A DNA stretch of 20,367 nt from UBA1573 sp016794285 (GCA_016794285.1 JAEUKO010000034.1:1-20367), one strand, 5' to 3'; numbered from the stretch's first letter, positions 6,926-15,102 are shown. The notes: a model not told the origin generated them from the sequence alone. Made by a program: numbers and translations.

Positions 6926-7135
6926 GGGATTGTCTCTCCAAAAATGCCGCAGCGCAGCGTAATTTCCTGACAAAAGAACTAGATTTTCTTTGCGTCTGAG
7001 CCAAGGCTCGCGTAAAACTTCCGCTTGGAATAACACCTTTTGCTAATATTCTGCTTTGGGGGATGTTTTCCTTGCGATTTTGCGTCTTGACGCGCTTAGG
7101 TTGTTTTAATGTAACGGCACAGGAGGCCTGTATCC
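6926..7135 (+). promoter_or_regulatory. pflB upstream region: promoter-like elements and dyads
   Basis: This 210-base intergenic region holds no gene. It contains two short dyads of the same form: GAGCC-AA-GGCTC (6998-7009) and GCGTC-TT-GACGC (7082-7093). The nonamer TTTGCGTCT occurs twice (6989-6997 and 7079-7087). TTGACG (7087-7092) inside the second dyad is a plausible -35 box, with TGTAAC (7110-7115) a weak -10. I found no convincing FNR box (TTGAT-N4-ATCAA). AGGAGG at 7121-7126 is the pflB ribosome-binding site. Confidence 0.4.
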
Positions 7136-9448
7136 ATGACGTCTAACACCATTTCCAAACCTTCCGAAAAATCTGACGCGTTGTGGGGAGCAGAGAACAC
7201 CGAAGCCAGTGCATGGAAAGGCTTTCATGCGGGCGAGTGGTCAAAATCCATTGATGTGCGTGATTTCATCCAGCGGAACTACACCCCCTATATGGGAGAC
7301 TGCAAGTTCTTGGAAGGACCAAGCAAAGCCACGACGGCTCTTTGGGAGAAGCTCTCGGTGTTGCTCAAGGAAGAACGCGCCAAGGGTGTTCTTGATGCTG
7401 ATACCTCGGTGGTGGCAAGTTTGACCTCGCATAAAGCGGGCTATATTGATTCAAACCTTGAAGAAATTGTGGGTTTGCAAACTGACGCCCCTCTCAAGCG
7501 GGCGATCATGCCGGCTGGTGGAGAGCGTATGGTTGCCAGCGGTCTTGAAGCTTACGGCTATAAACTGGATCCTGCCGTAGATGAAGTTTACACCAAGCTG
7601 CGTAAATCTCACAATCACGGCGTTTTTGATGCGTACACGCCTGCCATTCTTGCCGCGCGTAAATCTGGGATTATTACCGGTTTGCCAGATGCGTATGGTC
7701 GGGGACGGATTATCGGTGACTATCGCCGCGTGGCCCTTTACGGTGTTGATCGTTTGATTGCCGACAAAGAAGCTCAAAAAGCTCTTAGCAATCAGGCTCC
7801 TATGGATGAGGCAACGATTCGCCAGCGTGAGGAAATATCTGACCAGATTGCGGCTCTCAAAGATTTGAAAAAAATGGCTGCTTTGTATGGTTATGATATT
7901 TCAAAACCAGCGGCAACAGCCAAGGAAGCTGTGCAGTGGACCTATTTTGGATATCTCGGTGCGGTTAAAGAACAAAATGGCGCAGCAATGTCTTTGGGGC
8001 GCGTTTCAACCTTCCTTGATGTTTATATTCAGCGCGATCTGGATCAAGGGACTTTGACAGAAGCACAGGCCCAAAGTCTCATCGACCAATTGGTTATCAA
8101 ATTGCGGATTGTCCGCTTCTTGCGCACCCCTGAGTATGATGCCTTGTTCTCGGGTGATCCGACATGGGTTACCGAAGTACTTGGTGGGGTGGGAATTGAC
8201 GGTCGTCCGATGGTCACCAAAAACAGTTTCCGCTTTTTGCAAACTTTGCAGAACCTCGGCCCTGCACCGGAACCCAACTTGACAGTACTGTGGTCGCAGA
8301 AATTGCCGCAGGGCTTTAAGGATTTCTGTGCGGATATGTCGATTAAAACCTCTTCGATTCAATACGAGAATGACGATTTAATGCGTCCGTATTGGGGGGA
8401 TGATTACGGGATTGCCTGTTGCGTTTCTGCGATGCGGATCGGTAAGCAAATGCAATTCTTTGGCGCACGGGCGAACCTTGCTAAATGTATGCTTTACGCG
8501 ATCAATGGCGGACGCGATGAAATCAGCGGCGAACAAGTCGCGCCATTCGCTGCCCCTATAACCGGAGACATGCTCAAGTACGACGAAGTGATGGCACGGT
8601 TTGAGCCCATGATGGATTGGCTTGCCAAAACCTATATGCAAGCTCTGAACATCATTCACTATATGCATGATCGCTACGCCTATGAACGGATGATGTTTGC
8701 TTTGCATGACAAGGATATTCTGCGCACGATGGCTTGCGGCATTGCCGGACTTTCGGTGGTTGCGGATTCTCTCTCGGCGATCAAGTTCGGAACCGTTAAA
8801 ATCATTCGTGATGAACGCGGACTGGCTGTTGATTTCGAAACCTCTGGCACGTTTCCTTGCTTTGGCAATAACAACCCAGACGTTGACTCCATCGCAACTT
8901 GGCTGGTTGAAACCTTCATGGATAAAATCCGCCAGAACCCAACCTACCGGAATGCGGTTCCAACACAATCGGTTCTGACCATTACTTCCAATGTCGTGTA
9001 CGGCAAGAAAACGGGCAGCACTCCTGATGGTCGGCGTAAAGGGGAACCTTTCGCTCCCGGGGCAAACCCGATGCACGGTCGTGACATGAAAGGGGCGGTT
9101 GCCTCGATGGCTTCGGTGGCGCGTCTGCCTTACAAACACGCGCAAGATGGTATTTCCTATACCTTCTCTATCGTGCCCAAGGCCCTCGGCAAAACAGACG
9201 AGGACCGCGTAAGCAATCTTGTCGGTTTGCTTGATGGATATTTCGGATCGAATGATTATACCGAAGGAGGCCACCATATTAACGTCAATGTTCTTGATCG
9301 CGATATGTTGCTTCATGCCATGGACCACCCTGAGGAGTATCCTCAACTAACCATTCGGGTGTCGGGCTATGCGGTCAACTTTATCAAGCTAACCCGCGAA
9401 CAACAGATGGATGTCATTAACCGGACCTTCCACGGTTGCTGTGCGTAA
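7136..9448 (+). CDS. pflB: Formate C-acetyltransferase (pyruvate formate-lyase)
   Basis: Glycyl-radical enzyme that splits pyruvate with CoA into acetyl-CoA and formate under anoxic conditions. The 770-residue product is about 10 residues longer than the E. coli enzyme. It carries the catalytic adjacent cysteines in GIACCVSAM (Cys428-Cys429) and the glycyl-radical loop RVSGYAVNF (Gly744), ending NRTFHGCCA. The N-terminal AWKGFHAGEW and YTPYMGD are also characteristic. A strong AGGAGG lies 9 bases before ATG 7136. The activase follows immediately, so the pair forms a functional operon. PFL is found in only part of the Alphaproteobacteria, and it marks this organism as able to ferment or live microoxically. 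All key residues are present, so it should be active. Confidence 0.98.
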   Translation: MTSNTISKPSEKSDALWGAENTEASAWKGFHAGEWSKSIDVRDFIQRNYTPYMGDCKFLEGPSKATTALWEKLSVLLKEERAKGVLDADTSVVASLTSHKAGYIDSNLEEIVGLQTDAPLKRAIMPAGGERMVASGLEAYGYKLDPAVDEVYTKLRKSHNHGVFDAYTPAILAARKSGIITGLPDAYGRGRIIGDYRRVALYGVDRLIADKEAQKALSNQAPMDEATIRQREEISDQIAALKDLKKMAALYGYDISKPAATAKEAVQWTYFGYLGAVKEQNGAAMSLGRVSTFLDVYIQRDLDQGTLTEAQAQSLIDQLVIKLRIVRFLRTPEYDALFSGDPTWVTEVLGGVGIDGRPMVTKNSFRFLQTLQNLGPAPEPNLTVLWSQKLPQGFKDFCADMSIKTSSIQYENDDLMRPYWGDDYGIACCVSAMRIGKQMQFFGARANLAKCMLYAINGGRDEISGEQVAPFAAPITGDMLKYDEVMARFEPMMDWLAKTYMQALNIIHYMHDRYAYERMMFALHDKDILRTMACGIAGLSVVADSLSAIKFGTVKIIRDERGLAVDFETSGTFPCFGNNNPDVDSIATWLVETFMDKIRQNPTYRNAVPTQSVLTITSNVVYGKKTGSTPDGRRKGEPFAPGANPMHGRDMKGAVASMASVARLPYKHAQDGISYTFSIVPKALGKTDEDRVSNLVGLLDGYFGSNDYTEGGHHINVNVLDRDMLLHAMDHPEEYPQLTIRVSGYAVNFIKLTREQQMDVINRTFHGCCA

Positions 9449-10232
9449 ACCTGATCCTTCTTTGATTGACTCTTCTGGCACTTGCCCCTCCGATGTGGAG
9501 GGGCAAGTTGTCGGTTATGTGCATTCAGTTGAAACAGGCGGAACGGTTGATGGACCCGGAATTCGTTATGTTGTCTTCCTGAGCGGATGCCCCTTGCACT
9601 GCCAGTATTGCCACAATCCCGATACGCGTCATATGTCCGATGGCAAGCCTATGACGGCGGGGGCCTTATGCGCTGATATTGCATCTTATGCGCCTTTTTT
9701 GAAGAGGGCGCGAGGAGGGGTAACTCTCAGTGGTGGAGACCCTCTGACACAGGCAGCCTTCGCCCGCGCCGTTCTCAAAGGGTGTAAAGACTTGGGGCTG
9801 CATACTGTCCTAGATACCAGCGGCTATCTGGGTTCTCATGCGGACGAGGAATTGCTGGCTGCAACAGATTTGGTTCTTCTGGACATTAAGTCTGGTGATC
9901 CGGAAACTTACCGCAAAGTGACAGGGGTCAAGTTGCAACCGACTTTGGAATTTGCTTTGCACCTTGCCGAAATCGGGAAACCCGTCTGGATCCGCTTTGT
10001 TCTTGTCCCCGGCCTCACCGATGCACCTGAAAACATAGAGGCAGTAGCGGATATTGTTGCCACACTTCCAAATGTTGAACGAATTGATATTCTGCCTTTT
10101 CACAAAATGGGCGAGTATAAATGGGCTGAGATGCGTTACTCCTATAACCTCGCTCTAACGCCTCCGGCCAATGAAGAGGATTTGGAAAAAGCCCGTCAGA
10201 TCTTTGCGGCCAAGGGCCTTGGGGCCAATTAG
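9411..10232 (+). CDS. pflA: Pyruvate formate-lyase activating enzyme (radical SAM)
   Basis: Radical-SAM activase that installs the glycyl radical on PflB, using S-adenosylmethionine and a 4Fe-4S cluster. GCPLHCQYCHNPD holds the CxxxCxxC cluster motif. VDGPGIRYVVF, GGVTLSGGDPL (SAM-binding), DTSGY and LLDIKS are also diagnostic. The frame opens at ATG 9411, inside pflB, giving 273 residues, about 30 more at the N-terminus than E. coli PflA. A start this far upstream would put a strong hairpin (9480-9508) into the coding sequence. Alternatives are GTG 9441 or GTG 9521 (the latter gives MHSVETGGTVDGPG); no site has a clear ribosome-binding sequence, so the start is unresolved. If 9411 is right, it overlaps pflB by 38 bases. 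Confidence 0.94.
   Translation: MSLTGPSTVAVRKPDPSLIDSSGTCPSDVEGQVVGYVHSVETGGTVDGPGIRYVVFLSGCPLHCQYCHNPDTRHMSDGKPMTAGALCADIASYAPFLKRARGGVTLSGGDPLTQAAFARAVLKGCKDLGLHTVLDTSGYLGSHADEELLAATDLVLLDIKSGDPETYRKVTGVKLQPTLEFALHLAEIGKPVWIRFVLVPGLTDAPENIEAVADIVATLPNVERIDILPFHKMGEYKWAEMRYSYNLALTPPANEEDLEKARQIFAAKGLGAN
9480..9508 (+). repeat. Strong GC-rich hairpin between pflB and the conserved part of pflA
   Basis: ACTTGCCCCTCC (9480-9491) and GGAGGGGCAAGT (9497-9508) form a perfect 12-base stem with a 5-base loop, GATGT. It begins 32 bases after the pflB stop and is followed by TGTCGG rather than a T run, so it is not a standard intrinsic terminator. A role in mRNA 3'-end protection or in limiting pflA translation is plausible. 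Confidence 0.85.
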
Positions 10233-10281
10233 GGGTTCGTGTTCATATTTCGGTAAACCTGAATAATTGCGTTTGCGGAAG

Positions 10282-10306
10282 GGGAGAGAAGGATTTACAC
10301 TCTCCC
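10282..10306 (+). promoter_or_regulatory. Hairpin presenting the fliQ Shine-Dalgarno in its loop
   Basis: GGGAGAG (10282-10288) pairs perfectly with CTCTCCC (10300-10306). The 11-base loop, AAGGATTTACA, contains the only ribosome-binding-like sequence (AAGGA, 10289-10293) before fliQ. In linear form AAGGA is 15 bases from ATG 10309, too far to be ideal; folding the 3' arm would alter that distance. Confidence 0.55.
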
Positions 10307-10308
10307 TT

Positions 10309-10575
10309 ATGAATGAAGCCGAAGTTATCGATTTGGTCCGCGAGACGATTATGCTGAGCATCAAGCTGAGCGCACCGGTCATGTTGGTAGGGCTGGTGGT
10401 GGGAACAGCGGTTGCTCTTGTTCAGGCTTTGACGCAGATTCAAGAAGTGACGCTGGTGTTCGTTCCTAAAATTCTGGCAATTTTCTTCGCTATTTTCGCT
10501 TTGCTGCCGATGATGACGACGGCATTGATTGAGTTTATGAATATTCTAGCCGACCATATTGTAGCGATTAAATAG
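10309..10575 (+). CDS. fliQ: Flagellar biosynthesis protein FliQ
   Basis: Small membrane protein of the flagellar type III export gate (FliP5-FliQ4-FliR1). The 88-residue product has two hydrophobic hairpin helices (about 14-38 and 53-78) and the family pattern LSAPVMLVGLVVGTAVALVQALTQIQEVTLVFVPKI; the length matches FliQ (about 89). The frame extends upstream to TTG 10267, but the family N-terminus fits ATG 10309. The start is preceded by CTCTCCCTT, not a normal ribosome-binding site. It is 76 bases after pflA and 23 bases before fliR. fliP is not adjacent. Confidence 0.96.
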   Translation: MNEAEVIDLVRETIMLSIKLSAPVMLVGLVVGTAVALVQALTQIQEVTLVFVPKILAIFFAIFALLPMMTTALIEFMNILADHIVAIK

Positions 10576-10598
10576 GCAAGAGCGAGGGAGGAAGAATC

Positions 10599-11369
10599 GT
10601 GTCCGAGCTTGAAACTTTCCTGACCACAGGAGTCTTTGCCTTTTTGCTGTGCTTTGTTCGGGTCGGAACAGCTATGATGCTCATGCCCGGGATAGGAACC
10701 GCTTACGTTCCCCAAAATGTCCGTTTGTTCTTCTCCCTTGCGTTTTCGTTTGTTCTTTTCCCGTTGTTGCAGTCGCGGATGCCAAACCCTCTGCCGGATA
10801 CGTTTCCTTTGTTTAGTCTGATCTTGATGGAATTTATCATCGGGTTTTTTATTGGAACGATTTCTCGTGTTTTAATGGCGGCTATTGATACGGCAGGCAT
10901 GATTGTTTCAACCCAATCCAGCCTTGCGAATGCCCAGCTTTTCAATCCGGCCTTGGCATCTCAAGGGTCGGTGCTTGGGGTTTTTCTGACTTTAACGGCG
11001 ATGATGTTGCTTTTTGCCACCGATTTGCATCACTTGTTGATCCTTGGGATTGTTCAAAGTTACGATATTTTCCCCATTGGCGAGGAAGTCGATTTCGGAA
11101 GTATGGCCAATTTTCTGACCGATACGGTCGCTGGCGCATTTGCTGTGGGAATCCAAATGACCGCGCCGTTCTTGGTGCTAGTTCTACTGTTGTATGTGGG
11201 CATGGGGATCATGTCTAAGTTGATGCCGCAAATTCAAGTTTTTATGTTGGCGGTTCCGGTGCAGATTCTTCTGGCTTTGGTAACGCTGACTTTGGTCATT
11301 TCCGCTATGATGTTGGTTTGGCTTGCGGAGTATGAGAAGGGGATGCGGTTTTTTCTAGGGACAGGTTAG
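10599..11369 (+). CDS. fliR: Flagellar biosynthesis protein FliR
   Basis: Membrane component of the flagellar type III export gate. The 256-residue product has about six hydrophobic segments, and family-like stretches FVRVGTAMMLMPGIGTAYVPQNVRL, FIIGFFIGTISRVLMAAIDTAG and MGIMSKLMPQIQVFMLAVPVQ. GTG 10599 is preceded by GGGAGGAAG at 10586-10594, a good ribosome-binding site. The order fliQ-fliR-flhB is the common flagellar arrangement. The stop codon (11367-11369) lies inside a perfect 9-base hairpin stem. Confidence 0.96.
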   Translation: MSELETFLTTGVFAFLLCFVRVGTAMMLMPGIGTAYVPQNVRLFFSLAFSFVLFPLLQSRMPNPLPDTFPLFSLILMEFIIGFFIGTISRVLMAAIDTAGMIVSTQSSLANAQLFNPALASQGSVLGVFLTLTAMMLLFATDLHHLLILGIVQSYDIFPIGEEVDFGSMANFLTDTVAGAFAVGIQMTAPFLVLVLLLYVGMGIMSKLMPQIQVFMLAVPVQILLALVTLTLVISAMMLVWLAEYEKGMRFFLGTG

Positions 11370-11392
11370 GATGAATATCAACGCATCCTAAC
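11365..11392 (+). repeat. Perfect hairpin overlapping the fliR stop codon
   Basis: GTTAGGATG (11365-11373) and CATCCTAAC (11384-11392) form a 9-base perfect stem with a 10-base loop. The fliR TAG is in the 5' arm. It is followed by AAACAAAGGG, with no T run, so it is not a canonical terminator. It lies 29 bases before the flhB TTG start. Confidence 0.75.
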
Positions 11393-11421
11393 AAACAAAG
11401 GGCGCAAGCTAGGGTACGCAA

Positions 11422-12516
11422 TTGGCAGACGGCGACGATTCTGACGACGACACCTCTAAAACCGAAGACCCCTCTGCCAAAAAGCTGGAAGAGGCGCGAA
11501 AGCGTGGGCAGGTTGCCCAGTCGCGGGATATGAACACATGGTTGCTCTTATTGGCCACAACGATTTTGATCGGAACGGCCATTCCGGCCATGTTTAGAGA
11601 TTTTAGCGACTTTTTGAAAATATTTCTGGAGCAGCCAAGTCTTTTATCCGCAGGCCCCGGGGATTTGTCGCGTATTTTGAGCGAAGTGTTTTTTGAGACA
11701 GTTCGGATTGTTGCAATTCCGTTTTTGTTTCTACTCGTTGTCGCTTTTCTCGGGCCATTCTTCCAAGTGGGCCTAGAGATATCGCCTGAGGTTCTTAACC
11801 CAGATATCAGCAAGATTTCGATTTTCAAAGGATTCAAACGCTTGTTTTCCTTGCGCTCGATTGTCGAGTTTATCAAGGGAACCCTCAAAATGACGGCGAT
11901 TGGTGTCATTGGCTATGTCATGGTTGAGCCGTATTTTGACGGAATTGAGCATACCATCAACCAACCTTTCCCCGTGATGATGGACGATCTTCTCTCTTTG
12001 ACCTTGCGGATGATGACAGGGATATTGATTGCCCTTCTGGCGATTTCTTTGGCTGATTTGATGTACCAGAAATGGGAATTCACCAAACAAATGCGTATGA
12101 CCAAGCAAGAGTTGAAAGACGAATACAAACAAACCGAAGGGGACCCTCACATCAAAGGGAAACTCAAACAACTGCGGATGGAAAAAGCGCGGCAACGTAT
12201 GATGCAGGCCGTTCCCAAGGCGGATGTGGTGATTACCAACCCAACCCACTTTGCCGTAGCTTTGAAATATGATCCTAAAGAATCGGAGGCTCCGGTGGTG
12301 ATTGCCAAAGGGGCGGATAATGTAGCTTTTCGTATTCGGGAAGTGGCCAAAGAGCATGGCATCATTATCTATGAAAACCCGCCTTTGGCTCGCTCGCTTT
12401 TTGATACGGTCGAAATTGACGAAGCCATTCCTCAAGAGCTGTATAAGGCTGTGGCCGAGGTTATTTCGTTCGTCTATCAGAAAAAAGGAAAGTTGCCTGC
12501 AAAGCCTGTGAATTAG
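11422..12516 (+). CDS. flhB: Flagellar biosynthesis protein FlhB
   Basis: Export-gate switch protein that changes secretion from rod/hook to filament substrates through autocleavage. The 364-residue product starts with the typical acidic then basic tail (SKTEDPSAKKLEEARKRGQV), has four hydrophobic segments, and a cytoplasmic domain with NPTH; cleavage is expected between Asn273 and Pro274. ENPPLARSLFDTVEIDEAIP is also diagnostic. TTG 11422 is the only start that keeps the conserved N-terminus: an in-frame TAG lies 12 bases upstream, and AGGG (11411-11414) is a ribosome-binding site with 7 bases of spacing. A TTG start may lower expression relative to fliR. Confidence 0.97.
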   Translation: MADGDDSDDDTSKTEDPSAKKLEEARKRGQVAQSRDMNTWLLLLATTILIGTAIPAMFRDFSDFLKIFLEQPSLLSAGPGDLSRILSEVFFETVRIVAIPFLFLLVVAFLGPFFQVGLEISPEVLNPDISKISIFKGFKRLFSLRSIVEFIKGTLKMTAIGVIGYVMVEPYFDGIEHTINQPFPVMMDDLLSLTLRMMTGILIALLAISLADLMYQKWEFTKQMRMTKQELKDEYKQTEGDPHIKGKLKQLRMEKARQRMMQAVPKADVVITNPTHFAVALKYDPKESEAPVVIAKGADNVAFRIREVAKEHGIIIYENPPLARSLFDTVEIDEAIPQELYKAVAEVISFVYQKKGKLPAKPVN

Positions 12517-12565
12517 GGGGCTCTTTGCCTACCCAAAGGAAGAAGGATGTGGCATTCTCCTCCTT

Positions 12566-15070
12566 ATGAAACTTGACCACGCCGATTTTATAGCGCGGCA
12601 TCATAAGCCGTTCCAGCCACCTAAGGCCTTGCACAAGCCACCGAGTTTGAATGTTTGGGCCTTGGTTTTTGTGGCTTTGACTTATGTGGGGTATTGTTTC
12701 GCGGTCGTTTCCTCTCTCAAAGTTCAAACTTCTGTTCTTCTGGTACTGGGGGCCTTGGTCGCAGGGGCGTTTCTTGGGGCTTATGCTCTCAACCAGATTT
12801 TGAAATTTTTTGGTCAGGACGAAAAGGAACGGGTTCTCCTGCGTGAGGTGATGGAGGCGAGTCGTGGAGCGCGACTAATTACCGATGGGGCCAATAATAC
12901 TGTTTTGTGCAATGGGCGGTTCGAGGAATTATGCGCTCCCGTGGGGTTGCCAAGCTATCATTCGCTGGTGTCTCTTTTTTCGGGGCATGAGGATGCGCTC
13001 GGGCATTTTCACGCCTTGGCAGATCAGGCCCATCGGGGGTTAACCGATACCATGGATCTGAAACTTGCCAGCGCGGCAGGGGATGTCTGGATGCGGGTAA
13101 CGGTTCAACCCGTTCCCGGGTGGGCAGGGTATGTTCATTGGCGTTTGGATAACATTACGGCCCAGTACGAGCGCAACCGGATCGAAAGCGAAGAGCGCGA
13201 AAAATTGATTGATTTTACGGATAATGCGCCCGTCGGTTTCTTCTCGGTTGATGAGGAAGGGCGGTTTGTTTTTGTGAATGCAACTCTGGCTCGCTGGGTC
13301 GGGGAAGATATTGGAACAATTCTAGAACAGGGGCGTCTTCACGCCTACCTCATGGACCCTCCGCAAAACGCACAGCCTTTCGACATAAAGGATGGTGGGG
13401 GTGTTCGTCAGGTTTGTGAGCTGCGCATGAAAGGACCAGCAGGGCGGGTTTTCCTTGCTTCGATTAACCAAACTGTGGTGCACGAAGTGGGCGGACGGGT
13501 CAGAACACGTGCGGTTGTAAATGACCTTACTTCGGAACGCGCAATGCGTCAGGCTTTGGAGGCTTCGGAAACTCGTTTCAAACGGTTTTTCCAAGAGGCT
13601 CCGCTGGGCGTTTGTGTTGTGAATTCTGAACTTCAGGTCGAAGACTGTAATGCGGTCTTGTCTGAAATGCTGGGCAAAACCATTGATAGAATCGAAGGTC
13701 AGGGATTTGCCGAATTGGTCGATCGCGATGACTTGGAAAACGCGCTATCTGTGTTGAAGCGAATCCAGCAGGGCGAAACCATGAATGATCCAGTTGAGGT
13801 TCGTCTTTGGGCGGAAGGCAAAAAAGTATCTTTACCAGCAAGGATGTACGCAAGAAGGTTTAGTGATGGTAATAACATAGCCTTCCACTTCATTGATTTA
13901 ACTCAACAAAAAAGCCTTGAGAGTCAATTCATTCAGTCCCAGAAAATGCAGGCAGTGGGGCAGCTCGCTGGGGGAATTGCCCATGATTTCAACAACTTGT
14001 TGACGGCTATTCTAGGGTTTTGTGATCTGCTGTTGTTGCGGCATAAGCCCGGGGATCCCTCTTTTGCAGATATTCAGCAAATCAAACAAAACTCGAATCG
14101 GGCGGCCAATCTGGTTCGTCAGCTTTTGGCGTTTTCACGTCAGCAAACTTTGCGGCCCAAAGTTCAGGATATTACCGATATTTTGACGGAAGTTGCTCAT
14201 CTTCTGCGGCGGCTCATCGGCGCGAATATTGATCTTAAACTGATTCATGGCGAAAACCTTGGCTATATCAAGGTTGATGGCGGGCAGATGGAGCAGGTCT
14301 TGGTCAACATGGCCGTTAATGCCCGTGACGCAATGGGAGCTGGTGGGACTTTGACGATTGCCACAACCCATTTTTCGAATGCCGAGCCTTTGCATTTTGG
14401 TGAGGATGTTATGCCTGTCGGGGAGTGGGTAAGGGTCGATGTAACGGATACCGGCTGCGGAATTCCCAAGGAAAATTTGGAGCGCATTTTCGAGCCATTC
14501 TTTACGACCAAGGATGTTGGACAGGGAACCGGCCTTGGTCTCGCTACGGTTTATGGAATCATTCGCCAGACAGGCGGGTATCTGGGGGTTAATAGTGTCA
14601 CGGGGCAGGGTACAACCTTTTCTATTTTCTTCCCACGCCTGAACGAAGCGGATGTTCAAGAGGAGCCACCAACCCCGTCTCTTGAGGACAGCGTGTCTGA
14701 TTTGACCGGAACTGCTAGAATCTTGCTTGTTGAAGATGAAGACGCCGTCCGAACCTTCAGCACGCGGGCTTTGACCAACAAAGGGTACGAGGTCTTAACC
14801 GCCGATTGTGGTGAGGCAGGGCTGGCTGTGTTCAAGGAGCAGAAAACGCCGATTGATTTGTTGATAACGGATGTCATGATGCCCGGGATGGATGGGCCAA
14901 CTCTAGCCAAGCAGATCAGGACGGATGTCCCCTCTCTCAAAATCGTCTTTATTTCCGGCTATACCGAAGAAAAGCTCAAAGATTACATGGGCGAGGGGAT
15001 TTATTTCTTGCCCAAACCCTTTACTCTGAAACAGCTCGCGGCCAAAGTGAAGGAAGTTTTGGAGGGGTAA
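12566..15070 (+). CDS. cckA: Hybrid histidine kinase CckA (cell-cycle master kinase)
   Basis: Bifunctional kinase/phosphatase at the head of the CckA-ChpT-CtrA/CpdR phosphorelay controlling the cell cycle and motility in Alphaproteobacteria. The 834-residue product has two membrane helices (about 29-48 and 54-74), three PAS-like regions (about 87-190, 210-330, 335-450), HisKA with GQLAGGIAHDFNNLLTAI (His473), ATPase boxes NMAVNARDAM, DTGCGIP and GTGLGLATVYG, and a C-terminal receiver with VEDED and phospho-acceptor Asp769 in ITDVMMPGMDG. RHKPGDPSFADIQQIKQNS and NLVRQLLAFSRQQTLRP are CckA hallmarks. ATG 12566 is preceded by TTCTCCTCCTT; the nearest AAGGA (12543-12547) is 18 bases away. It lies 49 bases after flhB and is followed by recA. 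Confidence 0.95.
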   Translation: MKLDHADFIARHHKPFQPPKALHKPPSLNVWALVFVALTYVGYCFAVVSSLKVQTSVLLVLGALVAGAFLGAYALNQILKFFGQDEKERVLLREVMEASRGARLITDGANNTVLCNGRFEELCAPVGLPSYHSLVSLFSGHEDALGHFHALADQAHRGLTDTMDLKLASAAGDVWMRVTVQPVPGWAGYVHWRLDNITAQYERNRIESEEREKLIDFTDNAPVGFFSVDEEGRFVFVNATLARWVGEDIGTILEQGRLHAYLMDPPQNAQPFDIKDGGGVRQVCELRMKGPAGRVFLASINQTVVHEVGGRVRTRAVVNDLTSERAMRQALEASETRFKRFFQEAPLGVCVVNSELQVEDCNAVLSEMLGKTIDRIEGQGFAELVDRDDLENALSVLKRIQQGETMNDPVEVRLWAEGKKVSLPARMYARRFSDGNNIAFHFIDLTQQKSLESQFIQSQKMQAVGQLAGGIAHDFNNLLTAILGFCDLLLLRHKPGDPSFADIQQIKQNSNRAANLVRQLLAFSRQQTLRPKVQDITDILTEVAHLLRRLIGANIDLKLIHGENLGYIKVDGGQMEQVLVNMAVNARDAMGAGGTLTIATTHFSNAEPLHFGEDVMPVGEWVRVDVTDTGCGIPKENLERIFEPFFTTKDVGQGTGLGLATVYGIIRQTGGYLGVNSVTGQGTTFSIFFPRLNEADVQEEPPTPSLEDSVSDLTGTARILLVEDEDAVRTFSTRALTNKGYEVLTADCGEAGLAVFKEQKTPIDLLITDVMMPGMDGPTLAKQIRTDVPSLKIVFISGYTEEKLKDYMGEGIYFLPKPFTLKQLAAKVKEVLEG

Positions 15071-15079
15071 AATAAAAAT

Positions 15080-15094
15080 GTTCGTTTTTTGTTC
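15080..15094 (-). promoter_or_regulatory. LexA/SOS box 1 (GTTC-N7-GTTC)
   Basis: GTTC at 15080-15083 and 15091-15094 with exactly 7 bases between. This is the reverse complement form of the alphaproteobacterial LexA box GAAC-N7-GAAC. It lies just upstream of the proposed recA -35 box and is inverted relative to box 2. Confidence 0.65.
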
Positions 15095-15102
15095 TTTGTG
15101 GG

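Noticed and set aside
8378..9346. Long antisense frame (322 codons, minus) opposite pflB
   Set aside because: Fully inside pflB, which is unambiguous. The translation is His/Arg-rich without recognisable domains and has no ribosome-binding site or promoter: a shadow of biased codon use.
10234..10243. Possible LexA-like GTTC repeats after pflA
   Set aside because: The two GTTC units are only 2 bases apart, not the 7 required for an alphaproteobacterial LexA box.
11773..12435. Antisense frame of 220 codons opposite flhB
   Set aside because: Overlaps a complete flhB and shows only low-complexity Phe/His/Arg-rich sequence, typical of a shadow frame.
12548..12566. Sigma-54-like TGGCAT before cckA
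   Set aside because: The -24 half resembles TGGCAC, but the -12 TTGC element is missing at the right spacing.
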